From: Cynocephalus volans
Taxonomy: Eukaryota; Chordata; Mammalia; Dermoptera; Cynocephalidae
NCBI RefSeq assembly: GCF_027409185.1
Contig: NC_084463.1
Location: forward strand, 162,541,869 to 162,605,868
DNA: 64,000 bases
Reading direction: 5' to 3'
The notes beneath the pieces were generated by a model. That model was not told where the DNA came from, did no database searches, and was given only the letters and a program-made list of their open reading frames with translations. Numbering within the stretch: position 1 is the stretch's first letter; each line of letters begins with the position of its first letter. Position numbers and translations under genes: made by a program. Shown piece by piece: positions 19,261 through 29,853 of the stretch.

Positions 19261-22200
19261 CGACCATCTCCCGCGGGGACTGGAGGCCAGTCCACAGGCC
19301 TCCGCCTCACTCTAGCCAGCTCCTGTGACAAGAAACCCAGCCTGGCCTTCTCAGATCCACCCCTCCGGCCCCATTCTGGGGGACTTAGGTGTCCCTGTAG
19401 GTCACACAGGCGGAGTCTGCCCGCTCTGGGTGGCCCTGGTGCACTGGCCACCTTCCCTCATTCCTTCGTTGAGCAGTTACCGCTCTGGGTGATCAAGGGG
19501 TGATGGCAAGGTCCCTTTCCCAGACAGAAAGGTGGAGGGGGAAGGGGAAAGAGCAGAGGTCCAAGGGGGCCTTGTCGCGGGCTGCACCAGCCCACACTGT
19601 GTGTTCCAGGGTGGCCTGGGCCTGTACTGTCTCCTTCCCCTCACCACGCTACTGAGGAAGCAGGCTCAGAGAGGTCAAGTGCTTGCCTGAGGTCACCCAG
19701 CCAGTATTCAGTCCCCATATGTTTGGCTCCAAAGCCCTTGCTTTTCCCACTGCTCCATAAACCCTGGGCCTTGCTGAGCAGGGGCAGCCCAGGACAGTAG
19801 TGCGGAGACTTGGAAGTGGGAGCCTCCCTCTCTGTTGCCTGCAGGCAGCAGCCGGAGGGTCTGTGTGAAGCCCCAGCCAGAGCCTGGTGCTCCCCTACTC
19901 TGAACCCTCCCTCTGTCATGTCCGTACTCAAAATAAAATCCACAGTTGCCATGTCCCCCCCACACCTCACCCCTGCCCACCACCGCTCGTCACCTACCAC
20001 TGTCCTCTCCCTGCATGTGGCCCAGTGACACTGATCCTCCTGACCCTGAAACAGACCCCCGCTCATCACCACCCCTTCCCCCAACCCCGAGGCCTGGGCA
20101 CATGCTACTCCCTGCATCTAGAAGCTCTGTCCCAGGTCTTGAAAATGCTCCACCCTTCACTTCCTCCAGGCCTCCGCTCAAAAGTCACCTCCTCCTAGGT
20201 ACCTCCCTCCCTGACCACCCCTCTCACCTGGTCATACTCTGGCCCTTACTCGTTCCCACTGCATCGATGTCACACTATATAAGTACTTGTGTGTTTGCTT
20301 CATGCCAGCCTCGCCCTGCTGGATGTTCCCAACTGAGGGTGGGGACTTGGCCTTGTTTCCTGCTGTGTGTCCCGCACCAGATCAAGACCCTGCACCAGCC
20401 CACAGAGTGCGATCAATTAGTGGACGCTGAATGAATGATCGAACAGCAGCCCCGAGTGTAGAATTGAACGGTGTTCATATTCACAACTCTCAAGAATCCA
20501 CGTCTGGTCCCTCTGAAGGAGGGGCTCTCTTACCTGGAGAAGAAGCAAGTCTCCCAGAGGGCAACAGGAGCCTGGCCCCATAGGGGGTGTGAGGGGCGAA
20601 GTGGGGGGCTGCGGAATGGGGGTAAGCCCTCCCTTCTTGCCCCTGTTTCCTCCAACACAAAATTCTCCTCCATGGACTGCTAGGAGAACTCCTCTTTATC
20701 CTGCAAAACCCTTCAGGGCACTGCTCTTTTTCTGAATAGCATTACCCATTATGAGTGGGATTCCCCTGGGTGACCTTGGAGGTTAGCTGGCCCACTCCCA
20801 AAGAGGGTTTGGAATGTGGACCAGAGTTGAAGGCGCAGCTGGTACTGAGGTTTTATTCCCTGATCTGCCTGCCATGTTGAAAGGGCTTTGAGACCTCTGC
20901 CAGAAGGGAGAGGGGTACTGCAGAGTGCTCCAAGGGGGACAGAAGTCCAGGCCCTGCCCTCAGGGAGCGTGCAGTGCAACAGGATCAGGAGAGTGAAAAC
21001 TTATCTTGTGGAAGAGGAGGCAGTGTAGAGGTGGGGATAGTACCTGGGGCAGGCCATCTGCCATGTGGGCTCCAGCCTGTGGCTCAGTGTTGGTCCCAGG
21101 CCTGCCCATTGGCATAATCAAAGTAATGACTAACAATTGAGCACTTGCTATGTGCCAGACAAGGATCCAAGCACTTCATAAGGATTGATAATCCAGAGAT
21201 GGGTGCCATTATTCTGATCCCCACTTTACAGATGAGTAAACTGAGCCCTGAAGAGGCCAAGAGCCTGGCTGAAGGTCACACACCTGGTGAGGAGTGGAAC
21301 CAGGATTCAAACAATCCCCGAGTGGCACCAGAGATCACCTCCCTTAACCCCACCCGCGTGGATCCAAAATAGAAGGCTGGTTAGAAAGAATCTAGCAAGT
21401 TCTCCATAAATACTTTTTGATGAATGAATTCAATAAATCATGCCTGTCCAGAAATCCCTCTTCCACCTGCCTCAGTGCCCACAATTCTATCGCTAAGAAA
21501 TGCTACAATTATGCTTCTAGAATCAGCGCCACCACCTCCCAGTGTACTTCCCGTCTCCAGGCTCAGTTAACGATTACAACCGCCAGTGCTGCAAGGCAGA
21601 CATCATCACCTCATTTTACAGAGGAGAAAACTGAGCTAAGAGCAAGCTAGGAACCAGAACCCAGGTCTGACTGCACCACTCCAGGCTGCCTGCAGAGCCT
21701 TCTGCCTTTTGAAAATGCCAGCACTCCTGGGGAGGGTAGCACATAGAACATCATTGTCATTTACACCAGTTGGTAAGGGCATCTCCGAGCTGCTGAGCTA
21801 ATGGGAAAGGATGGGTAGGAGGATAAAGAAGGGAAAGGGCGGGGGGTCCGGCCCGTGGCTCACTCGGGAGAGCTTCGTGCTGATAACACCAAGTCAAGTG
21901 TTAAGATCCCCTTACCGGTCATCTTTTTTTTAAAAAAAAAAAAAAAAAAAGAAGGGAAAGGGGGCCATGATTTTGGAACACTGGGGATTGGGGGCCAGCT
22001 GGGTGGGGTGGGTGCCAGGAGAGGGTGATGGGTGTGGAAAGGGAGGTGGGGAGGGGATGGAAGAGAGGCCTTCAGCACTTCCTAGATTTTTCTGCAGTGT
22101 CTGTAGCTCGAGAGGGAAGAGCTGGCTCTTCCCTAGAGCTGCTGTGTGACCTCTGGGAGCCTTTGCCCTTTCTGGAACCACTAGTGCCCGGAGCTCTCTG

Positions 22201-22790
22201 TGCTTGGACAGCTCCCCATCTATGCCCTTGATTCAGATGGAGAGAAGTTGCCGTCCCTGGCAGGACCAGGGCACCCTGTACCTGCAGTCCCCATATAATC
22301 TTTGTGCAGCCTTACATTGGGGGCTGGGGACAGGTGGATGCTAGTTGAACCCTTAAAAGGAGTCAGACGTTGAAGTCCCCTGGAACCCCCCTCGCCCACA
22401 CACCAAGGTGCAGAGGCAGCAGCCCCATGCTCTCTCAGGCCAGACTGGTCACAGGGTCCCAGATGCTCAGGCCAGGTGACGGCTCTCCCACCTGCCGCCT
22501 CCCATCCTTCCTCAGCTCCTGTATGCCAATGAGAGAAGAGAACATCTATCTGGTCTCTGAGCCCCTACTGTGTGCCAGGCTCTTGTTGGGCCCCTTACAC
22601 GCTTTCTCATCTAATCCTCACAACAAGCTGAGAAGGTAAAGTAGTGCTTTGCTGAGGGAGGTTCTGCTCCCGGCCTCACTGTCCCCTGGGGGCGGGGGCT
22701 GGTGGAGAAGGCGTGGCCATGCCAGGCCAGCTTGTGGGCCACTAGGGCCTCAGGCTCCTGCTTGGGGCTGCTGGCTCCTGGAAGCCTCTG
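19261..22790. other. Intergenic gap CORO1B-GPR152, ancient repeats only
   Basis: I see no gene here. Contents: L2 3' fragment, plus, about 20100-20440 (ends GTGGACGCTGAATGAATGA); MIR, minus, about 21125-21325 (AGCACTTGCTATGTGCCAGA, then CTTTACAGATGAGTAAACTG); MIR fragment about 21590-21665; SINE at 21840-21950 (separate entry); MIR, minus, about 22540-22645 (CCCCTACTGTGTGCCAGGCT). The rest is single-copy GC-rich text. Confidence 0.6.
21840..21947 (+). repeat. tRNA-Ile-derived SINE, hybrid monomer, about 15-bp TSD
   Basis: It begins with the 5' half typical of unit 1 (TCCGGCCCGTGGCTCACTCG) and passes at the shared GCTGATAACACCAAG into the unit-2 3' end (TCAAGTGTTAAGATCCCCTT, then ACCGGTCATC), with a mixed T/A tail. 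AAAGAAGGGAAAGGG occurs at 21825-21839 and 21948-21962. The structure suggests a dimer collapsed between its homologous halves. Confidence 0.8.
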
Positions 22791-22805
22791 TTCTCTGCAG
22801 GGACT

Positions 22806-22811
22806 TTTATT
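22806..22811 (-). terminator. GPR152: GPR152 candidate poly(A) signal AATAAA
   Basis: TTTATT on the plus strand lies 446 bases past the GPR152 stop on the minus strand and is the first canonical hexamer there. Confidence 0.55.
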
Positions 22812-23256
22812 TGGTCTTTGTGTGTCCAGGCTGGAGGACAGGACAGGGAGAAGGAAGGGAGGGAAGGATCAAAGGTCAGATCAAGCCCAGGGGGACGTCC
22901 CCCTGCTGTCTTCCTCCAGCAGGACCGAGGCACAGAGGGAAACTGTGTCACTGGGCTCTGGGGGTGTGGGAGGGCAGAACCCTGTGGGACCCCGTCAGCT
23001 GTGGCTCAGGGGGCTGTTGGGCAACTGTGCGTTGGAGGCAATCATGGAAGAGTGTGGTGGGACCGGGCGAGGGGACGCTCACACAAACTGTGTGGGACTT
23101 TTGGCTGCTTTGTTCACTTCCACCAAGTCCTCCTTCAGGCCTGAGGGACCCGGTGGGCTTTTCAACAATGACTTCCTCCATGGTGCCCCGCCTCTCTGAC
23201 TGGCTGTTTCCTGTGGCTCTTCCGCTGTCCTGGCGGGCCTGGGCTGTGCTGGACCC

Positions 23257-24702
23257 TCATGCGGGGCCTGTGCTGGGGGACTCCTCTGCCGGGGCACTGC
23301 TGGGGCTTTGTCCCTCAGAGGCAGCAGGCATGGCTGGGTTCTCAGGGGCTCCTGGAGTGGGATTTGACGATGGGGCAGGGGAGGCTTCATCACAGGGGCT
23401 GGGGGCTGAGCTGGCAGCAGGTCCAGGGCTCTGGGCCTTAGTGTTTGACTGGGGCTGGGCCACAGAATCTGACTGTGGCTGGGCTGGGGGGTTCAGCTGT
23501 GGCTGGGCCGCGGGTTCTGACTGTAGCTGGGCCGTGGGGTTCAGCCGAGGCTGGGCCACGGGTTCTGACTGTGGCTGGGCCGCGGGTTCTGACTGTAGCT
23601 GGGCCGCGGGTTCTGACTGTGGCTGGGCCGTGGGGTTCAGCTGGGGCTGGGCCTCAGCTATTAGCCCCGGCAGAATCAGATCCTCAGAGGCCACTTGGGT
23701 CTGTGGCTCGGCTGGCATGAGGCTGCCCGGCCGCTCCTCGCAGAGAGCTGCAGCAAAGGAGGAGAGCACCGTGTGCAGAAGGGCCCGGAGGTCAGCGCTG
23801 GCCATGACACAGAGGAAGGGACTGAGGCAGCTGTCGAGCAGGGTCAGGTAGTCGGAGTAGACCAGGGCCTCCCAGAGCAGGTAGCCAGGGTAGATGTCCC
23901 ACAGGAAGGCCAGGTAGAGCAGCTGTGCCAGCTGATAGGGCAGCCGCAGGACCACATAGGCCGACAAAATGGTCTTGGCCACTCGGGCAAAGCCCTGGCG
24001 GGCCGTGGGCCGAGGCTGGTGGCGGCAGCAGGTGCAGGCCCGGCAGGCAGCGGCCTGGGTGAGCACGTGGCAGATGAGCAGCAGCAGGAAAGGCAGGAAG
24101 CCCCCCAGGATCTCGAGCATCCGCAGGGGCAGCTCCTCGCTGTCCCAGAAGTCCAGGCAGATGACCAGGTCATACCACCAGACAGCGGCCTCAGGGAAGA
24201 CCAGCCACGGCACGCTGAAGAGCGTGGCCAGCACCCAGACCGCGGCGCAGACCCAGAGGGGCAGGCGGGCCGGGCGGCGCCCAGGGTACCAGTGCGGGCA
24301 CAGCGTCAGCAGGCAGCGGTCCAGGCTGAGGGCGGCCAGCAGGAAGAGGCCAGAGGAGTAGGACACCCCCCAGAGGAAGTAGTAGAAGCGGCAGGCGGCC
24401 GTCCCCAGCGGCCAGTGCCCTCCATGCTGGATCTCCAGGATCTGGAAGGCCGCTGCTGACAGGAACAGAAAGTCTGAGAGGGCCAGGCTGAGCAGGAGCG
24501 GGGCCAGCCGCGTGCCCGCTCCGTGCCGGGCCTGCGAGCCAGCCAGCCACGCCATCAGCCCGTTGGCCGGCAGCCCCAGGAGCAGCAGGGCCACCAGGAA
24601 GACTGTGTCCCAGCCACCCTGGGGGTAGGAGTCCTCATCATCCAGGTCTGTGCGGGGCCCGCGGCCGGTGGCGCCCAGGCTGGCTTCCATAGCAGTGTCC
24701 AT
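23257..24702 (-). CDS. GPR152: Orphan G-protein-coupled receptor 152
   Basis: Single-exon class A orphan receptor at the plasma membrane; no ligand is known to me. The start was set at 24702 (MDTAMEASLGATG) because human GPR152 begins there; an in-frame ATG 11 codons upstream (24735) is possible. Length is 481 aa against about 470 in human. Seven hydrophobic segments are visible, the first starting TVFLVALLLLGLPANGLMAW and the third GVSYSSGLFLLAALSLDRC. The TM3 end reads DRC instead of DRY. The TM7 region reads LLDSCLSPFLC instead of NPxxY. The C-terminal tail (about residues 330-440) has eight-residue repeats such as AQPQSEPA, AQLQSEPA and AQPQLNPP. It is followed by a Ser/Pro/Glu-rich end. 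The gene is head to head with CABP4. Confidence 0.96.
   Translation of the reverse strand: MDTAMEASLGATGRGPRTDLDDEDSYPQGGWDTVFLVALLLLGLPANGLMAWLAGSQARHGAGTRLAPLLLSLALSDFLFLSAAAFQILEIQHGGHWPLGTAACRFYYFLWGVSYSSGLFLLAALSLDRCLLTLCPHWYPGRRPARLPLWVCAAVWVLATLFSVPWLVFPEAAVWWYDLVICLDFWDSEELPLRMLEILGGFLPFLLLLICHVLTQAAACRACTCCRHQPRPTARQGFARVAKTILSAYVVLRLPYQLAQLLYLAFLWDIYPGYLLWEALVYSDYLTLLDSCLSPFLCVMASADLRALLHTVLSSFAAALCEERPGSLMPAEPQTQVASEDLILPGLIAEAQPQLNPTAQPQSEPAAQLQSEPAAQPQSEPVAQPRLNPTAQLQSEPAAQPQLNPPAQPQSDSVAQPQSNTKAQSPGPAASSAPSPCDEASPAPSSNPTPGAPENPAMPAASEGQSPSSAPAEESPSTGPA
23440..23660 (-). repeat. GPR152: Coding 24-bp minisatellite in the GPR152 tail
   Basis: About nine imperfect 24-bp units, each encoding eight residues of the form AQPQ(S/L)(E/N)P(A/T), lie in tandem inside the GPR152 open reading frame. 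The period is a multiple of three, so copy changes keep the frame. The repeat also keeps one antisense frame open. Confidence 0.8.
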
Positions 24703-26729
24703 GTGGGGTCCCCCGTGTACTGCTGGACACAGCATGGGTGCCTGGTGAATGAATGAACGCGTGAATGACTGTGTAGGAGAGAGAGGGTGCTGCGCATCTC
24801 CAGGCGAGTCACTGTCACTGTCCCTCTCTGGGCCATCATCATCACCTTTTGGGTAGTTAGTCTATGCCAACCACTTTAAATAGATGATCTCATGTAATCC
24901 TCAAACAATCTGTTTTACAGGTGGGGAAAAGGAGGTTCAGAGAGTCAGTGACTTGCCAAAGGTCAGGTGGGAAGTGAGGTGCCAGGACTCAAACCTAGAC
25001 TTAACTGTTCTGCCTCATGGGATCCTAGTGTGTCCAAGTAGACTAAACCAGAGGCTTTTAAGCATACTAGTAAAGCTGTTGAATCTTGTCTTTAAGTAAA
25101 GTATTATAATAGAACTCCTATATGTATTAAAAGGACACCCCCTTTTAAAGGAGGGGAAAGCACCCTTGGGGTTCCAGGGGACATAGTTTTTTTTCTTTTT
25201 TTAAAGATGACCGGTAAGGGGATCTTAACCCTTGGTGTTGTCAGCACCACGCTCACTCAGTGAGGCAACCGGCCATCCCTATATGGGATCCGAACCCGTT
25301 GCCTTGGTGTTATCAGCACCACATTCTCCTGAGTGAGCCACGGCCAGCCCTAGGGAACACAGTTTGAAAACCACTTGGTCAGCTCATCACAAAGCCCCTT
25401 TATGCCTGGTAACCTGGGGTTCAATTGTTTAAGATTCCAAGAGGAGAGGGCTCTGGGTCTCATGGGTCCATAGGAGTCCAGGGCAGACAGAGAGTCTGAG
25501 ACAGTAGGAGGCCCCTACCCCCAGGAAGTGCCACTCATGAAAGCAGGTTGAGGTCTGAGCCTCCAGGCCCTGTCAGCTGGGCCTCTTCAGCATCCTCCAG
25601 CCCCACCCAAGTCTTCTCCCGCTTCCCACAATCAGGCAGAAGGTGGCCCCCATGTGTCCCCTGAGACTACTAAAAAGAGAAGGGGCAAAAGACTCCACAG
25701 TGTGATGAGGGTGAGGTAGCTGGGAGCACCCTGGCCTGTGATCCAAGAGGCCTGCTGTCCTCAACCCACAATCCCCAGCTGGCAGAGGGGAGGGAGTTTC
25801 CCTGCGAGGGTGGAAAAAGTCCTGGTGGCAGCACAGTTAGGGGACGGTCCAGATGCCCCAGAGGACCGGATCCTGCCTGCAGCCTTTAGCCTGGTGGCCT
25901 CCCCACCCTTAGGGCTCTTCTTCAAGCAGACCCTGCTCTGAAGCTCTAGTCCCTGTTGGATCAGAGCCCTGGGCACCCCTCTGGGCCCCCCTCCGGGCCC
26001 TGGCCGGTGTGGCCTGGCTTACCTGTGAGGCGCAGGCTGATGGCTGGAAGGAGCGGGGCGTGCCTGCCTGCCCCAGGTCCAGCTGTCCCCACAGCCCGAC
26101 ACCAGGGCCTGCTGCATGGTGGCCGGCGGCAGTAAGGCGGGCGGATAGGAAACCCAAGCTGAGAGGACATCAATCATTCATGGGGCTGCTCTCCGGGAAA
26201 CCCTAACCCTGGTCCAGTAAGGCCAAGTGACCAGCCAGGCCCCCCATCCCTGATAGCTGAACCCCCCTCACCCCGGGCCTCTCCAGCCCAGGGCAGGCTC
26301 TAGGCCTCCCACGGATCCACCTCCTCTCATATCACCCCAGTGCCCCTCAGTCTGGCATTCGAGGCCTCTGTGATCTGGCCTCTCTTCCTCGATTTCACAT
26401 ACCCTCTGCTCCAGCCAGGATGTCACCCCACCAGGCATCCCCAGTGGGCAGCTCGTCCTATCCTTTCACACCTCCCAGACTTTGCCACACCCTCCCTCCT
26501 GGCTGCACTGCCTTCCCTGGGCCTCTACTCAGCTAAAGCCTGCCATGTGACACAGCTGGGCTGAGTCCTCAGCTCATCAGCAGTATTCCCCCATCTTATG
26601 GATGAGGAAACTGAGGCTCGGAGGGGCTGCTCATGGCAGCCACTCTGTCCTGGTACCCCTAGCTGCCAGCTGAAGACAGTTCTCTTGACTCATCTGGCTC
26701 TGCCCTGGCCACCCCCGGGGCAGAGGGCT
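24703..26729. other. Intergenic gap GPR152-CABP4 (head to head)
   Basis: Non-coding. Contents: MIR, minus, about 24845-25015 (TTTTACAGGTGGGGAAAAGG, CAGGACTCAAACCTAGACTT); dimeric SINE at 25190-25351 (separate entry); MIR fragment, minus, about 26570-26640 (TTATGGATGAGGAAACTGAG). The rest is single-copy. A GPR152 promoter must lie here but I see no clear core element. Confidence 0.55.
25190..25351 (-). repeat. Dimeric tRNA-Ile-derived SINE, minus strand
   Basis: T-rich start, then GATGACCGGTAAGGGGATCT, the inverted second unit, CCCTATATGGGATCCGAACC, and the inverted first unit ending GAGCCACGGCCAGCCC. The flanks are similar but imperfect (GGGACATAGTTT and GGGAACACAGTTT), so a slightly decayed target duplication is likely. 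Confidence 0.8.
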
Positions 26730-26892
26730 GGGATTAGGGCCTGGGCTGCCTACCTCACTTACCCTAATCCCCCTCAGGGCCAGATCTCAGGCCATCGGCT
26801 CTAAGAGGGGAGGTGCGTAAGCAGCTTTATAGGGCCTGAGAGTCCAGGGTGCTCAGGGTGCTGCATCTCTGAGCCCTGTTGTCCTTCCCCAC
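26730..26892 (+). promoter_or_regulatory. CABP4: CABP4 proximal promoter: inverted TAATCC pair and TATA-like box
   Basis: GGGATTAGGG at 26730-26739 and CCCTAATCC at 26762-26770 are inverted copies of the TAATCC motif bound by CRX/OTX2. They lie 122-163 bases before the CABP4 ATG. A TATA-like TTTATAGG follows at 26826-26833, about 60 bases before the ATG. This fits the photoreceptor expression known for CABP4. Binding is inferred. Confidence 0.55.
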
Positions 26893-29853
26893 ATGGCCAC
26901 AGAGCAGGCAAGGGGGCAGCATGACCTGGACCCCAGTTGTCAGGAGCCTCCTGTGGGGGATGTGACTCCCAAGAGGGATGCTGGGGGCGCCCCCTTGACT
27001 AGGAAGAAGAGCAAGAGGGAGCGGGGCCTCCGAGGGTCCCAGAAGGGCCCTGGCAACTCTGGGGAGCAGGCCCCTGTCCAGGGCCCTGAGGCTTCAGGGA
27101 GCAGCAAGAACCCCTCTAGGACCAAAGAGGGGCAGGGAGAGCCACCCCCTACAGCCCCAGGGCCGGCCTCTCGTCGCCAGTCTCACCGGCATCATCCTGA
27201 CCCCCAGCACGATGCCGCTCAGAGGACATACGGGCCCCTGCTGAACCGCGTCTTTGGAAAGGTCAGTCGGGGCCTGGGCAGGGCTGGGTCCTGGGCAGGA
27301 GTGCGGGGAGCCTCACGCCTCTCAGGCTCAGCCCACCCTGCGCGGAAGCACTCAGGCCTCCTGCCTCCGGGCTGAGGAGCAGGGTTTCTGCAGAGTGGGG
27401 AACGGTGGGTCTCAGGCCGGCCTGAGCAGTGGGCAGAGCTCACACCCAGGGCTCCGGGGGAGCTCGAGGCCCCAGGAGCACGAAGGGGGACATCCTCCTT
27501 CTGGAGCCCACGGGACTTCAGCTGCCTTCTCCTGCCCTGGTGGGGCTGGCCCTTCCCAGGCCAGTGTGGGCAGGGGTGGAGGAGGAAGGATGGACAGAGA
27601 TGTGGCTGGCCCTGGGGACATGGCGGACTATCCCCCTGCAGGACCGTGAGCTGGGCCCGGAGGAGCTGGATGGTGAGTGGCTCGTGCTGCTGTTGGGGGG
27701 CGGTAGGTGTCCCTGAGCCTGGGCCCTTGGGCCTGACCTCCCTCCCCCGCAGAGCTTCAGGCTGCCTTCGAGGAATTTGACACTGACCGTGACGGCTACA
27801 TCAGCTACCGGGACCTGGGCGACTGCATGCGGACCCTGGGCTACATGCCCACTGAGATGGAGCTCATCGAGGTGTCACAGCACGTCAAGCTGCGCTGTCA
27901 GTGACTGAGGGCCGTCTGCTGGGGTGGGGGTGGGGTGGGGGGAAACCTGGCCTTGCCCGGGGACTGGGTGGCCCTGGTCTTCTTGGAGCCTCAAGGTTCA
28001 GGGGAATGATGAGGGCGTGGTGGGAGGTGGCTTCTGGGAGTCCATCAGGGGTGATGTGGGAGTGGGGGAGGGTGACAGTTTCCAGTGGAGGAGGGGTAGG
28101 AGCACAGTGGCCCCATCAGAAGTGGGGACACTGGGCCCAAGCCCTTGCCCCTTGGTGTGACGAGGTGGGCAAGCAGGGCATCTTGGTGACCCAAGGGAGG
28201 CCCCTGGGGCTCAGGTTGGGGGACCTGGCCTTGGGACACTGTGTGGCTGCTCTGCACTTTCATCCTCCCACCCCAGCCCCTCCTGCCTCTCTGGCCCAGG
28301 TGCCTCTGGCTGGGTGGTAAAGTGCTCTCTGCTGGGACTAGCCACCTGGCGCCCTCTCTCTCTCTCTCTGTGACCCTGCCCCAGACCTGTGTCCTGGTGG
28401 CAGCCGCCTGAATCTGGGTCACCCTGGAAGGAGGAATACAGCCCCTCCGGAGGCTCTGTGAGGCCTGGCATGACAGAACCCAGCTGCTCCTTGTGAACAA
28501 GTGTCCAACAGGCGGGCACTTGTGTGTCATCCTTCGCTGGTTTGTCCTTGGGCAAATACATTCTCTCCATTCCAGGACACCTGCATTTTTTCCTTACAAT
28601 TTCCAGAGCGGAGATGTGACCTAGAACCATGTGGGTATTTAGTGGCCCATTTCTTTCTTTCCCCCAAAGCTGCTGTTTTGACCACTGGTGCTTTATATGG
28701 TTGAAGGCATCTCAGAACGGGGGTCGAGTGCACGGGGCTGCTTCCGAAGTGGCATTTATTGCCACCGACTGGGCTCCAGCGCTTTATGGCCATGAACTCT
28801 ACCCCCACAGCTCCCCGTGGAGGATTCTCCCAGCCCCACCCCAGGACGAGGACGGGAGGGTCAGTGAGCCGCCCGATGACTTGCACACAGTGGCAGAGCC
28901 AGGATTTGAGCCCAGGCTGTCCTGCCTCGTGGTCCTGAGCTGTGTGGGATGTCCCGGCCCCTCAGCACCCACGGAACCAGCCTCCTGCCCCCCACTGTGG
29001 ACGGGGTGCTCCTTCCTGGATGCAGAGCCCGGGGGTGGGGGGCACCTGGCCCTCGGGACGTTCCTCCTTGGGCACCGGCCCTCACCGTTGTGACACTCTG
29101 CCTGGGTCCGCAGTGGGTGGCTGTGTGGACTTCGACGAGTTTGTGGAACTGATAGGCCCAAAGCTGAGGGAGGAGACGGCGCACATGCTGGGCGTGCGAG
29201 AGCTGCGCTGCGCCTTCCGCGAGGTGTGGAGCCTGATCGGGGGCCGTGGTGGCGGGCTGGACGGCGTCCTTGCTGGCCTGTCACTCAGGCCAGGGCAGAC
29301 AGGGGCCAGAGCCCGGCAGGCAGTGGGATGAAGGCCCAGGGATGGGTCAAAGAGGGTTTGGCTCACTCCCAGCTGGGGGATCCATCCAGGGAGGCTTCCT
29401 GGAGCAGGAGGCACTCCATCTTGGCCTGGGAGGACGGCAGAGGTTTGGACGGGTGAAGACGATGGGTAGGGGAGCATCTTGTACCCAGGAAATGGCAAGA
29501 GTGGAGCCGGGTGCAGGCAGAGGCAGCTTTGGGTGGGAGCGGCTGAGCCCTGCCTGGACCCTAGTTTGACAGGGACAGGGATGGACGAATCACGATTGCT
29601 GAGCTGCGGCAGGCAGCACCGGCTCTGCTGGGGGAGCCATTGGAGGGTACTGAGCTGGATGAGATGCTCCGGGAAGTGGACCTCAACGGGGACGGCACCG
29701 TAGACTTTGATGGTGAGTCTCCCTCCAGACAAGCCTCCCGTCCCTCCAGCATCCAGGCTGAGCTGCGGCACCTCTGGGGATCCCCGACTTGGACCCTCCC
29801 AAGCCCTGCCCTTCTATCCCGCAGAGTTTGTGATGATGCTGTTCACCCCCTGA
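26893..29853 (+). CDS. CABP4: Calcium-binding protein 4 (CaBP4)
   Basis: Neuronal EF-hand protein of rod and cone synaptic terminals that binds the Cav1.4 channel and shifts its activation; human mutations cause cone-rod synaptic disorder. Six coding exons, 276 aa: 26893-27261, 27642-27672, 27753-27896, 29114-29223, 29565-29712, 29825-29853. The N-terminal 120 residues are low complexity and basic ([10 protein letters not shown] is a likely phosphorylation region). EF1 loop is D143-D154 ([12 protein letters not shown]), EF2 is degenerate as in all CaBPs ([13 protein letters not shown]), EF3 is D220-E231 ([12 protein letters not shown]), and EF4 is D257-E268 ([12 protein letters not shown]). 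Position 12 of EF1 is Asp, where human CaBP4 has Glu as I recall. The end is MMLFTP where human has MMLSRH. Splice frames fit at each junction. Confidence 0.96.
28800..28945 (-). repeat. Ancient MIR fragment in CABP4 intron 3
   Basis: TGACTTGCACACAGTGGCAG followed by AGCCAGGATTTGAGCCCAGG matches the antisense of the MIR core and 5' end. The SINE is diverged and mammalian-wide. Confidence 0.55.

Noticed and set aside
22649-23851. 400-codon plus-strand open frame
   Set aside because: It is antisense to GPR152 and is kept open by the 24-bp repeat and GC bias. The GPR152 frame has seven membrane segments and clear orthology.
23695-24459. 254-codon plus-strand open frame
   Set aside because: Antisense shadow of the GPR152 transmembrane region; composition is GQ/E-rich low complexity with no family resemblance.
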